A stretch of DNA of 64,000 nucleotides from Symsagittifera roscoffensis (Eukaryota > Xenacoelomorpha > Acoela > Convolutidae). This document shows, one piece after another, positions 26,728 through 37,140 of this stretch (positions are counted from its first letter, which is position 1; every line of letters starts with the position of its first letter). Below the pieces are notes generated by a model that searched no databases, had not been told where the DNA came from, and saw only the letters and a list, made by a program, of their open reading frames with translations. The stretch is taken from assembly GCF_963678635.1 (NCBI RefSeq), contig NC_087071.1, positions 24,504,013-24,568,012 on the forward strand, read 5' to 3'. Made by a program: the position numbers and the translations under genes.

Positions 26728-26810
26728 GCGAACCGACTCCGCGCATAAGATAACTTGAACTATTTAGGAATCGAAGCTTGACTAGCTTGCTTGAAAATTT
26801 CAACACTTTC
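26728..26810 (+). repeat. Subunit A of the tetramer
   Basis: Diagnostic words are CCGACTCCGCGCATAAG and GCTTGACTAGCTTGCTTG. Older copies (1-12 kb) read CCGATTCCGCG followed by TATGAGG or CATAAGA. It holds the dyad AGCT-TGACT-AGCT. This subunit is the one most often shortened or lost, giving A/B hybrids (for example near 13030, 14290 and 22790). Confidence 0.93.
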
Positions 26811-26895
26811 ACGAACGCAATTATTCTATGAAATAACTTGATATATTTCAGAGATTCAAAGCTCCAATAGCTAGCTTAAAAAATTACACTTTTTT
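26811..26895 (+). repeat. Subunit B of the tetramer
   Basis: Diagnostic words are ACGAACGCAATTATTCTATG, AACTTGTTATATTTC and CTCCAATAGCTAGCTT. The core is the most diverged of the four: ACGAACGCAATTATTC replaces GCGAACCGATTCCGTC. It contains the NheI-type hexamer GCTAGC in most copies, so an in-silico cut at GCTAGC should give a ~338 bp ladder. Confidence 0.93.
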
Positions 26896-26980
26896 GCTAA
26901 CCGATTCTGTCATTTATATATGTTGAAATTTTTCAAAGTTTCGTAGCTCAAATTGATAATTGAAAGATCTCAGCTTTTTC
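26896..26980 (+). repeat. Subunit C of the tetramer
   Basis: Diagnostic words are GCTAACCGATTCTGTCATTT and TATATAACTTGG or TATATGTTGAAA. Two linked sequence versions exist: one ends GCAGCTCGAA then GATTGCTG, the other GTAGCTCAAA then GATAGCTG. Most apparent small ORFs on the + strand start just after this core. Confidence 0.93.
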
Positions 26981-27065
26981 GCAAATCCTTTTCGTCTTTG
27001 AAAAAACTTGAAAGATTTCAAACTTTCAAAGCTCGAATAGCTTGCTTAAAAACTTCATTCTTTTT
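26981..27065 (+). repeat. Subunit D of the tetramer
   Basis: Diagnostic words are CGCAAACCGTTTTCGTCTTT or CGCAAATCCTTTTCGTC, then CTTGAAAGATTTCAAAC and AAAGCTCGAATAGCTTGC. It carries nested dyads: CTTTGAAA paired with TTTCAAAG about 20 bp apart, TTGAAA-GA-TTTCAA inside, and AGCT-CGAAT-AGCT at the end. Confidence 0.93.
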
Positions 27066-28635
27066 GCAAACCGACTCCGCGCATAAGAGAACTTGAACTA
27101 TTAAAGATTCGGAGCTTGACTAGCTTGCTTGAAAAACTCAACCTTTTTACGAATGCAATTATTCTATGAAATAATTTGTTATATTTCAGAGATTCAAAGC
27201 TCCAATAGCTAGCTTGAAAAATTACACTTTTTTGCTAATCGATTGTGTCATTTATATAACTTGGAGTTTTTCAAAGTTTCGCAGCTCGAAATGATTGCTG
27301 AAAAATTTCGACTTTTTCGCAAACCGTTTTCGTTTTTGAAAAAACTTGAAAGATTTCAAACTTTCAAAGCTCGAGTAGCTTGCTTAAAAACTTCATTCTT
27401 TTTGCGAACCGACTCCGCGCATAAGATAACTTGAACTATTTAAGATTCGGAGCTTGACTATCTTGCTTGAAAAATTCAACACTTTCACGAACGCAGTTAT
27501 TCTATGAAATAACTTGTTATATTTCAGAGATTCAAAGCTCCAATAGCTAGCTTGAAAAGTTACACTTTTTTGCTAACCGATTGTGTCATTTATATAGCTT
27601 GGAGTTTTTCAAAGTTTCGCAGCTCGAAATGATTGCTGAAAGATCTCAGCTTTTTCGCAAATCCTTTTCGTCTTTGAAAAAACTTGAAAGATTTCAAACT
27701 TTCAAAGCTCGAATTGCTTGCTTAAAAACTTCATTCTTTTTGCGAACCGACTCCGCGCATAAGATAACTTGAACTATTTAAGATTCGGAGCTTGACTAGC
27801 TTGATTGAAAAATTCAACAATTTCACGAACGCAATTATTTTATGAAATAACTTGTTATATTTCAGAGATTCAAAGCTCCAATAGCTAGCTTGAAAAATTA
27901 CACTTTTTTGCTAACCGATTGGGTCAATTATATAACTTGGAGTTTTTTACAAAGTTTCGCAGTTCGAAATGATTGCTGAAAAATTTCAACTTTTTCGCAA
28001 ACCGTTTTCATCTTTGAAAAAACTTGAAAGATTTCAAACTTTCAAAGCTCGAATGGCTTGCTTAAAAACTTCATTCTTTTTGCGAACCGACTCCGCGCAT
28101 AAGATAACTTGAACTATTTAAGAATCGAAGCTTGACTAGCTTGCTTGAAAAATTCAACACTTTCACGAACGCAATTATTCTATGAAATAACTTGATATAT
28201 TTCAGAGATTCAAAGCTCCAATAGCTAGCTTAAAAAATTACACTTTTTTGCTAACCGATTCTGTCATTTATATATGTTGAAATTTTTCAAAGTTTCGTTG
28301 CTCAAATTGATAATTGAAAGATCTCAGCTTTTTCGCAAATCCTTTTCGTCTTTGAAAAAACTTGAAAGATTTCAAACTTTCAAAGCTCGAATAACTTGCT
28401 TAAAAACTTCATTCTTTTTGCGAACAGACTCCGCGCATAAGATAACTTGAACTATTTAAGATTCGGAGCTTGACTAGCTTGCTTGAAAAATTCAACACTT
28501 TCACGAACGCAGTTATTCTATGAAATAACTTGTTATATTTCAGAGATTCAAAGCTCCAATAGCTAGCTTGAAAAATTACACTTTTTTGCTAACCGATTGT
28601 GTCATTTATATAGCTTGGAGTTTTTCAAAGTTTCG

Positions 28636-30000
28636 CAAATCGTATTCGTCATTGAAGCAAATTGAAAGAATTGAAACTTTCAAAGCTCGAATAGCTTGCT
28701 TAAACACTCCATTCTTTTTGCGAACCGATTCCTTGTATGAAAAAACTTGAACTATTTAAGATTCAGAGCTTTTTCTCGAAAAGATTCCGTATATCAGGTA
28801 AACTGAAATAACGCAAAGTTTCAAAGCTTGAACAGCCATCTTACAACATTCAACCTTTTTGCGGACCGGATCCTTCTATGAATAAACTTGTTTTATTTCA
28901 AAATGTCAAAGCTCCAATAGCTAGCTTTAAAAAATATATTTTTGCTAACCGATTCTGTCAATCATAAAAGTTGGAACTTTTCTAAGTCTTGTAGCTCGAA
29001 ATGATTGCTGAAAAATCTCAGTTTTTTCGCAAGCCGTTTTCGTCTTTGAAGAAACTTGAAAGAATTAAAACTTTCAAAGCTCAATTAGTTGCTTATAATC
29101 TTCACTCTTTTCGCGAACCCATTCCGCGTATAAGATAACTTGAACTGTTTAAGAATCAGAGCTTGACTAGCTTGCTTGAAAAATTCAACCCTTCCACGAA
29201 CGGATTCCTTCTATGAAATAACTTGTTATATTTCAAAGTTTCAAAGCTCCCAAAACTAGTTTAAAAATTTACACTTTTTTGCTAACCGATTCTGTCATTT
29301 ATATATATGTTGAAAATTTTCAAAGTTTCGTAGCTCAAATTGAAAGCAGAAAAATCTCGGTTTTTTTGCAAACCGTATTCGTCTTTGAAGAAAATTGAAA
29401 GATTTCAAACTTTCATTGCTCGAATAGCTTGCTTAAATACGCCATTTTTTTGCAAACCGATTCCGCGTATGAGGTAACTTCAACTATTTATGATCCACGG
29501 CTTGACTAGTTTCCTTAACAAAGTGTCAACCCTTCCACGAACAGATTCATTCTACGAAACAACTTGTTATATTTCAAAGTTTCAAAGCTCCAAAATCTAG
29601 CTTACAAAATTACACTTTTTTGCTAACCGATTCTGTCAGGTATTCAACTTGAAATGTTTCAAAATTTCGTAGCTCAAATTGATTGCTGAAAAATTTCAGC
29701 TTTTTCGCAAACCGTTTTTCTTCTTTGAAAAAACTTGAAAGAATTCAAATTTCAAAGCTCGAATAGCTTGCTTAAGAACTTCATTCTTTTTGCGAACCGA
29801 TTCCGCGTATGAGATAAATTGAGTTTTAAAGATTCAGTGCTTGACTAGCTTGCTTGAAAAATTCAATACTTCCACGAATGGATTCCTTCTATGAAATAAC
29901 TTGTTATTTTCAAAGTTTCAAAGCTCCAAAAGCCGGCTTGAAAAATTAAACTTTTTTGCTAACCGATTCTATCATTTAAATAACTCGAAATCTTTCAAAG
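28636..30000 (+). repeat. Variant block 1 (subunit E, CAGGTATTCAACTTG and GCCGGC markers)
   Basis: This block contains subunit E (CAGCCATCTTACAAC, GCGGACCGG at 28861), a C variant with CTGTCAATCATAAAAG, another with CTGTCAGGTATTCAACTTG (~29635) and a B variant with AAAAGCCGGCTTG (~29932). The same ordered set recurs at ~34.2-35.46 kb and in part at ~35.75-36.14 kb, so the block was copied as a unit. Confidence 0.85.
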
Positions 30001-30998
30001 TTTCGCTGCTCAAATTGATAGCTGAAAGATCTCAGCTTTTTCGCAAATCCTTTTCATCTTTGAAAAAACTTGAAAGATTTCAAACTTTCAAAGCTCGAAT
30101 AGCTAGCTTAAAAACTTCATTCTTTTTGCGAACCGACTCCGCGCATAAGATAACTTGAACTATTTAAGATTCGGAGCTTGACTATTTTGATTGAAAAATT
30201 CAACACTTTCACGAACGCAATTATTCTATGAAATAACTTGTTATATTTCAGAGATTCATAGCTCCAATAGCTAGCTTGAAAAATTACACTTTTTTGCTAA
30301 CCGATTGTGTCAATTATATAACTTGGAGTTTTTCAAAGTTTCGCACCTCGAAATGATTGCTGAAAAATTTCAACTTTTTTGCAAACCGTTTTCTTCTTTG
30401 AAAAAACTTGAAAGATTTCAAACTTTCAAAGCTCGAATAGCTTGCTTAAAAACTTCATTCTTTTTGCGAACCGACTCTGCGCATAAGATAACTTGAACTA
30501 TTTAAGAATCGAAGCTTGACTAGCTTGCTTGAAAAAATCAACACTTTCACGAACGCAATTATTCTATGAAATAACTTGATATATTTCAGAGATTCAAAGC
30601 TCCAATAGCTAGCTTAAAAATTAAACTTTTTTGCTAACCGATTCTATCATTTAAATAACTCGAAATCTTTCAAAGTTTCGTAGCTCAAATTGATAGCTGA
30701 AAGATCTCAGCTTTTTCGCAAATCCTTTTCATCTTTGAAAAAACTTGAAAGATTTCAAACTTTCAAAGCTCGATCTCAGCTTTTTTGCAAATCCTTTTCA
30801 TCTTTGAAAAAACTTGAAAGATTTCAAACTTTCAAAGCTCGAATAGCTTGCTTAAAAACTTCATTCTTTTTGCGAACCGACTCCGCGCATAAGATAACTT
30901 GAACTATTCAAGATTCGGGGCTTGACTAGCTTGATTGAAAAATTCAACAATTTCACGAACGCAATTACTCTATGAAATAACTTGTTATATTTCAGAGA
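30001..30998 (+). repeat. 338 bp tetramer array with internal duplication
   Basis: Regular A-B-C-D units resume directly after the variant block. The stretch holds the 69 bp internal duplication described separately. Nothing in it looks like non-satellite sequence. Confidence 0.85.
30703..30840 (+). repeat. 69 bp direct tandem duplication inside subunit D
   Basis: The GATCTCAGCTTTTT word occurs at 30703 and again at 30772, and the following 60 bases match except for C/T at one position. The duplicated length, 69 bp, is shorter than a subunit, so it breaks the 84-85 bp phase. Microhomology GATCTCAGC marks the junction after AAAGCTC. Confidence 0.9.
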
Positions 30999-33300
30999 TT
31001 CAAAGCTCCAATAGCTAGCTTGAAAAATTACACTTTTTTGCTAACCGATTTTGTCATTTATATATGTTGAAATTTTTCAAAGTTTCGCAGCTCGAAATGA
31101 TTGCTGAAAAATCTCAGCTTTTTCGCAAACCCTTTTTGTCTTTGAAAAAACTTGAAAGATTTCAAACTTTCAAAGCTCGAATAGCTTGCTTGAAAACTTC
31201 ATTCTTTTTGCGAACCGACTCCGCGCATAAGATAACTTGAACTATTTAAGAATCGAAGCTTGACTAGCTTGCTTGAAAAATTCAACACTTTCACGAACGC
31301 AATTATTCTATGAAATAACTTGATATATTTCAGAGATTCAAAGCTCCAATAGCTAGCTTAAAAATTACACTTTTTTGCTAACCGATTCTGTCATTTATAT
31401 ATGTTGAAATTTTTCAAAGTTTCGCAGCTCGAAATGATTGCTGAAAAATCTCAGCTTTTTCGCAAACCCTTTTTGTCTTTGAAAAAACTTGAAAGATTTC
31501 AAACTTTCAAAGCTCGAATAGCTTGCTTAAAAACTTCATTCTTTTTGCGAACCGACTCCGCGCATAAGATAACTTGAATTTTTTAAGATTCAAAGCTTGA
31601 CTAGCTTGCTTGAAAAATTCAACACTTTCACGAACGCAATTATTCTATGAAATAACTTGTTATATTTCAAAGATTCAAAGCTCCAAAACCTAGCTTACAA
31701 AATTACACTTTTTTGGTAACCGATTCTGTCATTTATATATGTTGAAATTTTTCAAAGTTTCGTAGCTCAAATTGATAGCGGGAAGATCTCAGCTTTTTCG
31801 CAAATCCTTTTCGTCTTTGAAAAACTTGAAAGATTTCAAACTTTCAAAGCTCGAATAGCTTGCTTGAAAACTTCATTCTTTTTGCGAACCGACTCCGCGC
31901 ATAAGATAACTTGAACTATTTAAGAATCGAAGCTTGACTAGCTTGCTTGAAAAATTCAACACTTTCACGAACGCAATTATTCTATGAAATAACTTGATAT
32001 ATTTCAGAGATTCAAAGCTCCAATAGCTAGCTTAAAAATTACACTTTTTTGCTAACCGATTCTGTCATTTATATATGTTGAAATTTTTCAAAGTTTCGCA
32101 GCTCGAAATGATTGCTGAAAAATCTCAACTTTTTCGCAAACCCTTTTTGTCTTTGAAAAAACTTGAAAGATTTCAAACTTTCAAAGCTCGAATAGCTTGC
32201 TTAAAAACTTAATTCTTTTTGCGAACCGACTCCGCGCATAAGATAACTTGCATTTTTTAAGATTCGAAGCTTGACTAGCTTGCTTGAAAAATTCAACACT
32301 TTCACGAACGCAATTATTCTATGAAATAACTTGTTATATTTCAAAGATTCAAAGCTCCAAAACCTAGCTTACAAAATTACACTTTTTTTGCTAACCGATT
32401 CTGTCATTTATTTATGTTGAAATTTTTCAAAGTTTCGTAGCTCAAATTGATAGCGGAAAGATCTCAGCTTTTTCGCAAATCCTTTTCGTCTTTGAAAAAC
32501 TTGAAAGATTTCAAACTTTCAAAGCTCGAATAGCTTGCTTAAAATCTTCATTCTTTCTGCGAACCGACTCCGCGCATAAGATAACTTGAACTATTTAAGA
32601 ATCGAAGCTTGACTAGCTTGCTTGAAAAATTCAACACTTTCACGAACGCAATTATTCTATGAAATAACTTGATATAATTCAGAGATTCAAAGCTCCAATA
32701 GCTAGCTTAAAAATTACACTTTTTTGCTAACCGATTCTGTCATTTATATATGTTGAAATTTTTCAAAGTTTCGCAGCTCGAAATGATTGCTGAAAAATCT
32801 CAACTTTTTCGCAAACCCTTTTTGTCTTTGAAAAAACTTGAAAGATTTCAAACTTTCAAAGCTCGAATAGCTTGCTTAAAAACTTCATTCTTTTTGCGAA
32901 CCGACTCCGCGCATAAGATAACTTGAACTTTTTAAGATTCGAAGCTTGACTAGCTTGCTTGAAAAATTCAACACTTTCACGAACGCAATTATTCTATGAA
33001 ATAACTTGTTATATTTCAAAGATTCAAAGCTCCAAAACCTAGCTTACAAAATTACACTTTTTTGCTAACCGATTCTGTCATTTATATATGTTGAAATTTT
33101 TCAAAGTTTCGTAGCTCAAATTGATAGCGGAAAGATCTCAGCTTTTTCGCAAATCTTTTTCGTCTTTGAAAAACTTGAAAGATTTCAAACTTTCAAAGCT
33201 CGAATAGCTTGCTTAAAATCTTCATTCTTTTTGCGAACCGACTCGGCACATAAGATAACTTGAACTATTTAAGATTCGGAGCTTGACTAGCTTGATTGAA
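30999..33300 (+). repeat. 674-675 bp two-tetramer HOR, about three copies
   Basis: The rare word CAAAACCTAGCTTACAAAAT lies at 31684, 32358 and 33033, spaced 674 and 675 bp. Between these, alternate tetramers carry either this B variant or CAATAGCTAGCTTAAAAATT. D subunits also alternate between CCCTTTTTGTC and ATCCTTTTCGTC versions. This is a dimer of tetramers, a higher level than the basic 338 bp unit. Confidence 0.87.
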
Positions 33301-34215
33301 AAATTCAACACTTTCACGAACGCAATTATTGTATGAAATAACTTGTTATGTTTCAAAGATTCAAAGCTGCAAAAACTAGCTTAAAAAATTACACTTTTTT
33401 GCTAACCGATTGTGTCAATTATATAACATGGAGTTTTTCAAAGTTTCGCGGCTCGAAATGATTGCTGAAAAATTTCAACTTTTTCGCAAACCGTTTTCGT
33501 ATTTGAAAAAACTTGAAAGATTTCAAACTTTCAAAGCTCGAATAGCTTGCTTAAAAACTTCATTCTTTTTGCGAACCGACTCCGCGCATAAGATAACTTG
33601 AACTATTTAAGAATCGAAGCTTAACTAGCTTGCTTGAAAAATTCAACACTTTAACGAACGCAATTATTCTATGAAATAACTTGATATATTTCAGAGATTC
33701 AAAGCTCCAATGGCTAGCTTAAAAAATTACCCTTTTTTGCTAACCGATTCTGTCATTTATATATGTTGAAATTTTTCAAAGTTTCGTAGCTCAAATTGAT
33801 AATTGAAAGATCTCAGCTTTTTCGCAAATCCTTTTCGTCTTTGAAAAAACTTGAAAGATTTCAAACTTCCAAAGCTCAAATTGCTTGCTTAAAAACTTCA
33901 TTCTTTTTGCGAACCGACTCCGCGCATAAGATAACTTGAACTATTAAAGATTCGGAGCTTGACTAGCTTGCTTGAAAAACTCAACACTTTTAAAAGCGCA
34001 ATTATTCTATGAAATAACTTGTTATATTTCAGAGATTCAAAGCTCCAATAGCTAGCTTGAAAAATTTCACTTTTTTGCTAACTGATTGTGTCATTTATAT
34101 AACTTGGAGTTTTTCAAAGTTTCGCAGCTCGAAATGATTGCTGAAAAATTTCAACTTTTTCGCAAACCATTTTCGTCTTTGAAAAACTTGAAAGATTTCA
34201 AACTTTCAAAGCTCG
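33301..34215 (+). repeat. 338 bp tetramer units
   Basis: Two to three ordinary units with ATTGTGTCAATTAT or ATTGTGTCATTTAT versions of subunit C. The block ends where subunit D is followed by CACTCCATTC and GATTCCTTGTATGAAA, the entry sequence of the next variant block, as it also is near 28690. Confidence 0.83.
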
Positions 34216-35747
34216 AATAGCTTGCTTAAACACTCCATTCTTTTTGCGAACCGATTCCTTGTATGAAAAAACTTGAACTATTTAAGATTCAGAGTTTTTT
34301 TCTCGAAACGATTCCGTATATCAGGTAAACTTAAATAACGCAAAGTTCCAAAGCTTGAACAGCCATCTTACAACATTCAACCTTTTTGCGGACCGGATCC
34401 TTCTATGAATAAACTTGTTTTATTTCAAAGTGTCAAAGCTCCAATAGCTAGCTTTGAAAAATTAAATTTTCGCTAACCGATTTTGTTATAATAGTTAGAT
34501 TTTTTCGAAGTCTTGTAGCTCGAATTGATTGCTGAAAAATCTCAGTTTTTTCGCAAACCGTTTTCTTCTTCGACTCTCCGTAATCTTCACTCTTTTCGCG
34601 AACCCATTCCGCGTATAAGATAACTTGAACTATTTAAGATTCAGAGCTTGACTAGCTTGCTTGAAAAATTCAACCCTTCCACGAACGGATTCCTTCTATG
34701 AAATAACTTGTTATATTTCAAAGTTTCAAAGCTCCAATAACTAGTTTAAAAATTTACACTTTTTTGCTAACCGATTCTGTCATTTATATATATGTTGAAA
34801 TTTTTCAAAGTTTCGTAGCTCCAATTGATAGCTGAAATGTCTCAGCTTTTTCGCGAATTGTATTCTTCTTTGAAGTAAATTGAAAGATTTCAAACTTTCA
34901 TTGCTCGATAACTTGCTTAAATACGCCATTTTTTTTTTCGAACCGATTCCGCGTATGAGGTAACTTCAACTATTTATGATCCACGGCTTGACTAGTTTCC
35001 TTAAAAAATGTCAACCCCTCCACGAACAGATTCATTCTATGAAACAACTTGTTATATTTCAAAGTTTCAAATCTCCAAAAGCTAGCTTACAAAATTACAC
35101 TTTTTTGCTAACCCTTTCTGTCAGGTATTCAACTTGAAATGTTTCAAAATTTCGTAGCTCAAACTGATTGCTGAAAAACTTCAGCTTTTTCGCAAACCGT
35201 TTTTCTTCTTTGAAAACTTGAAAGAATTCAAATTTCAAAGCTCGAATAGCTTGCTTAAGAACTTCATTCTTTTTGCGAATCGATTCCGCGTATGAGATAA
35301 CTTGAATTTTTAAGATTCAGAGCTTGACTAGCTTGCTTGAAAAATTCAATACGTCCACGAACGGATTCTTTCTATGAAATAACTTGTTATTTTCAAAATT
35401 TCAAAGCTCCAAAAGCCGGCTTGAAAAATTAAACTTTTTTGCTAACCGATTCTGTCATTTAAATAACTTGAAATATTTCAGAGTTTCTTAGCTCAAATTG
35501 ATAGCTGAAAAATCTCAGCTTTTTCGCAAATCGTATTGGTCATTGAAGAAAATCGAAAAATTCAAATTTTCAAAGCTCGAATAGCTTGCTTAAAAACTCC
35601 ATCCATTGTGCGAACCAATTCCGCGTATGAGGTAACTTGAACTATTTAAGATCCAGGGCTTGACTTTCTTGCTTGAAAAAGTCAAACCTTCCACGAGCGG
35701 ATTCCTTCTATGAAATAACTTAATTTATTTCAAAGTTTCAAAGCTCC
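34216..35747 (+). repeat. Variant block 2, copy of 28.69-30.0 kb
   Basis: It repeats the order seen at ~28690-30000: CCTTGTATGAAAAAACTTG, CGTATATCAGG, CAGCCATCTTACAAC, GCGGACCGG (34388), CAGGTATTCAACTTG (~35122) and AAAAGCCGGCTTG (~35413). It has its own losses, for example about 50-60 bp near 34575 (TTCTTCGACTCTCCGTAATC). Displacement from block 1 is roughly 5.5 kb and drifts because of indels. Confidence 0.83.
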
Positions 35748-37140
35748 AAAACCTAGCTTACAAAATTACACTTTTTTGCTAACCGATTCTGTCAGGTATT
35801 CAACTTGAAATGTTTCAAAATTTCGTAGCTCAAAATGATTGCTGAAAAATTTCAGCTTTTTCGCAAACCGTTTTTCTTCTTTGAAAAAACTTGAAAAAAT
35901 TCAAATTTCAAAGCTCGAATAGCTTGCTTAAGAACTTCAATCTTTTTGCGAACCGATTCCGCGTATGAGATATATTGAATTTTAAAGATTCAGTGCTTGA
36001 CTAGCTTGCTTGAAAAATTCAATACTTCCACGAATGGATTCCTTCTATGAAATAACTTGTTATTTTCAAAGTTTCAAAGCTCCAAAAGCCGGCTTGAAAA
36101 ATTAAACTTTTTTGCTAACCGATTCTATCATTTAAATAACTCGAAATTTTTCAAAGTTTCTTAGCTCAAATTGATAGCTGAAACATTGAAGCAAATTGAA
36201 AGAATTCAAACTTTCAAAGCTCGAATAGCTTGCTTAAACACTCCATTCTTTTTGCGAACCGATTCCTTGTATGAAATAACTTGAACTATTTAAGATTCAG
36301 AGCTGGACTAGCTTGCTTGAAAAATACAATTTTTTCGCAAAACGATTCCATATATCAGGTAAACTGAAATAATTCAAAGTTTCAAAGCGTGAACAGCCAT
36401 CTTACAACATCAACCTTTTTGCGGACCGATTCCGTCCATGACAAAACTTGTTATATTTCAAAGTTTCAACGCTCCAATAGTTAGCTTAAAAATATTATAT
36501 TTTTGCTAACCGATTCTGTCATTTATAAAAGTTGGAACTTTTCGGAGTTTTGTAGCTCGAATTGATTGCTGAAAAATCTCAGTTTTTTCGCAAACCGTTT
36601 TCGTCTTTGAAAACACTTGAAAGAATTAAAACTTTCAAAGCTCAATTAGTTTGCTTTAAATCTTCACTCTTTTCGTGAACCCATTCAGCGTATAAGATAA
36701 CTTGAACTTTTCAAGATTCAGAGCTTGACTAGCTTGCTTGAAAAATTCAACCCTTTCACGAACGGATTCCTTCTATGAAATAACTTGTTATATTTCAAAG
36801 TTTCAAAGCCCCAAAAACTAGTTTAAAAAATTACACTTTTTTGCTAACCGATTCTGTCTTTTATGTATATGTTGAAATTTTTCAAAGTTTCGTAGCTCAA
36901 ATTGATAGCTGAAACATCTCAGCTTTTTCGCGAACTGTATTCGTCTTTGAAGTAAATTGAAAGATTTCAGACTTTCAAAGCTCGAATAGAACTTAGCTGA
37001 CTCATCTCAGCTTTTTCGCAAATCGTATTCGTCATTAAAGAAAATTGAAAAATTCAAACTTTCAAAGCTCGAATAGCTTGCTTAAAAACTCCATTGATTG
37101 AGTGAACCAATTCCGCGTTTGAGGTAACTTGAACTTTTTA
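35748..37140 (+). repeat. Variant block 3 and junction
   Basis: This block opens with the CAAAACCTAGC, CAGGTATTCAACTTG and AAAAGCCGGCTTG series (third copy), then continues with subunit E (GCGGACCG at 36421). Near 36985 a D/C chimera reads CGAATAGAACTTAGCTGA. At ~37140 an A subunit (GAACTTTTTAA) is joined straight to D (TTCGCAAATCC), a deletion junction. Confidence 0.8.

Larger units (their letters stand above)
26728..27065 (+). repeat. Reference 338 bp tetrameric unit (A-B-C-D) of the left-hand HOR
   Basis: This unit is a clean example of the tetramer that dominates 1 to ~44 kb. Taking the G (or A) of the GCNAAC core as subunit start, successive starts are 26728, 26811, 26896, 26981 and 27066, giving 83+85+85+85 = 338 bp. 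The four subunits differ from one another far more than the same subunit differs between successive 338 bp units, which is the definition of a higher-order repeat. Two subunits make 169 bp, close to a nucleosome repeat length. Confidence 0.95.
22791..28635 (+). repeat. Most regular 338 bp tetramer array
   Basis: About seventeen units repeat with near-constant 338 bp spacing; C-subunit landmarks fall at about 23525, 23863, 25553, 26567, 27243 and 27581, all multiples of 338 or nearly so. A pair near 24041 and 24717 (shared ATAAGTTAACTTG) is spaced 676 bp, a local two-unit repeat. Near 28636 subunit C is joined inside the core to subunit D (TTTCGCAAATCGTATTCGTC), ending the regular run. Confidence 0.9.

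Noticed and set aside
30690-30902. 70-codon frame with an internal 23-residue repeat
   Set aside because: The internal protein repeat is the 69 bp DNA duplication, which is a multiple of 3 by chance. No coding evidence.
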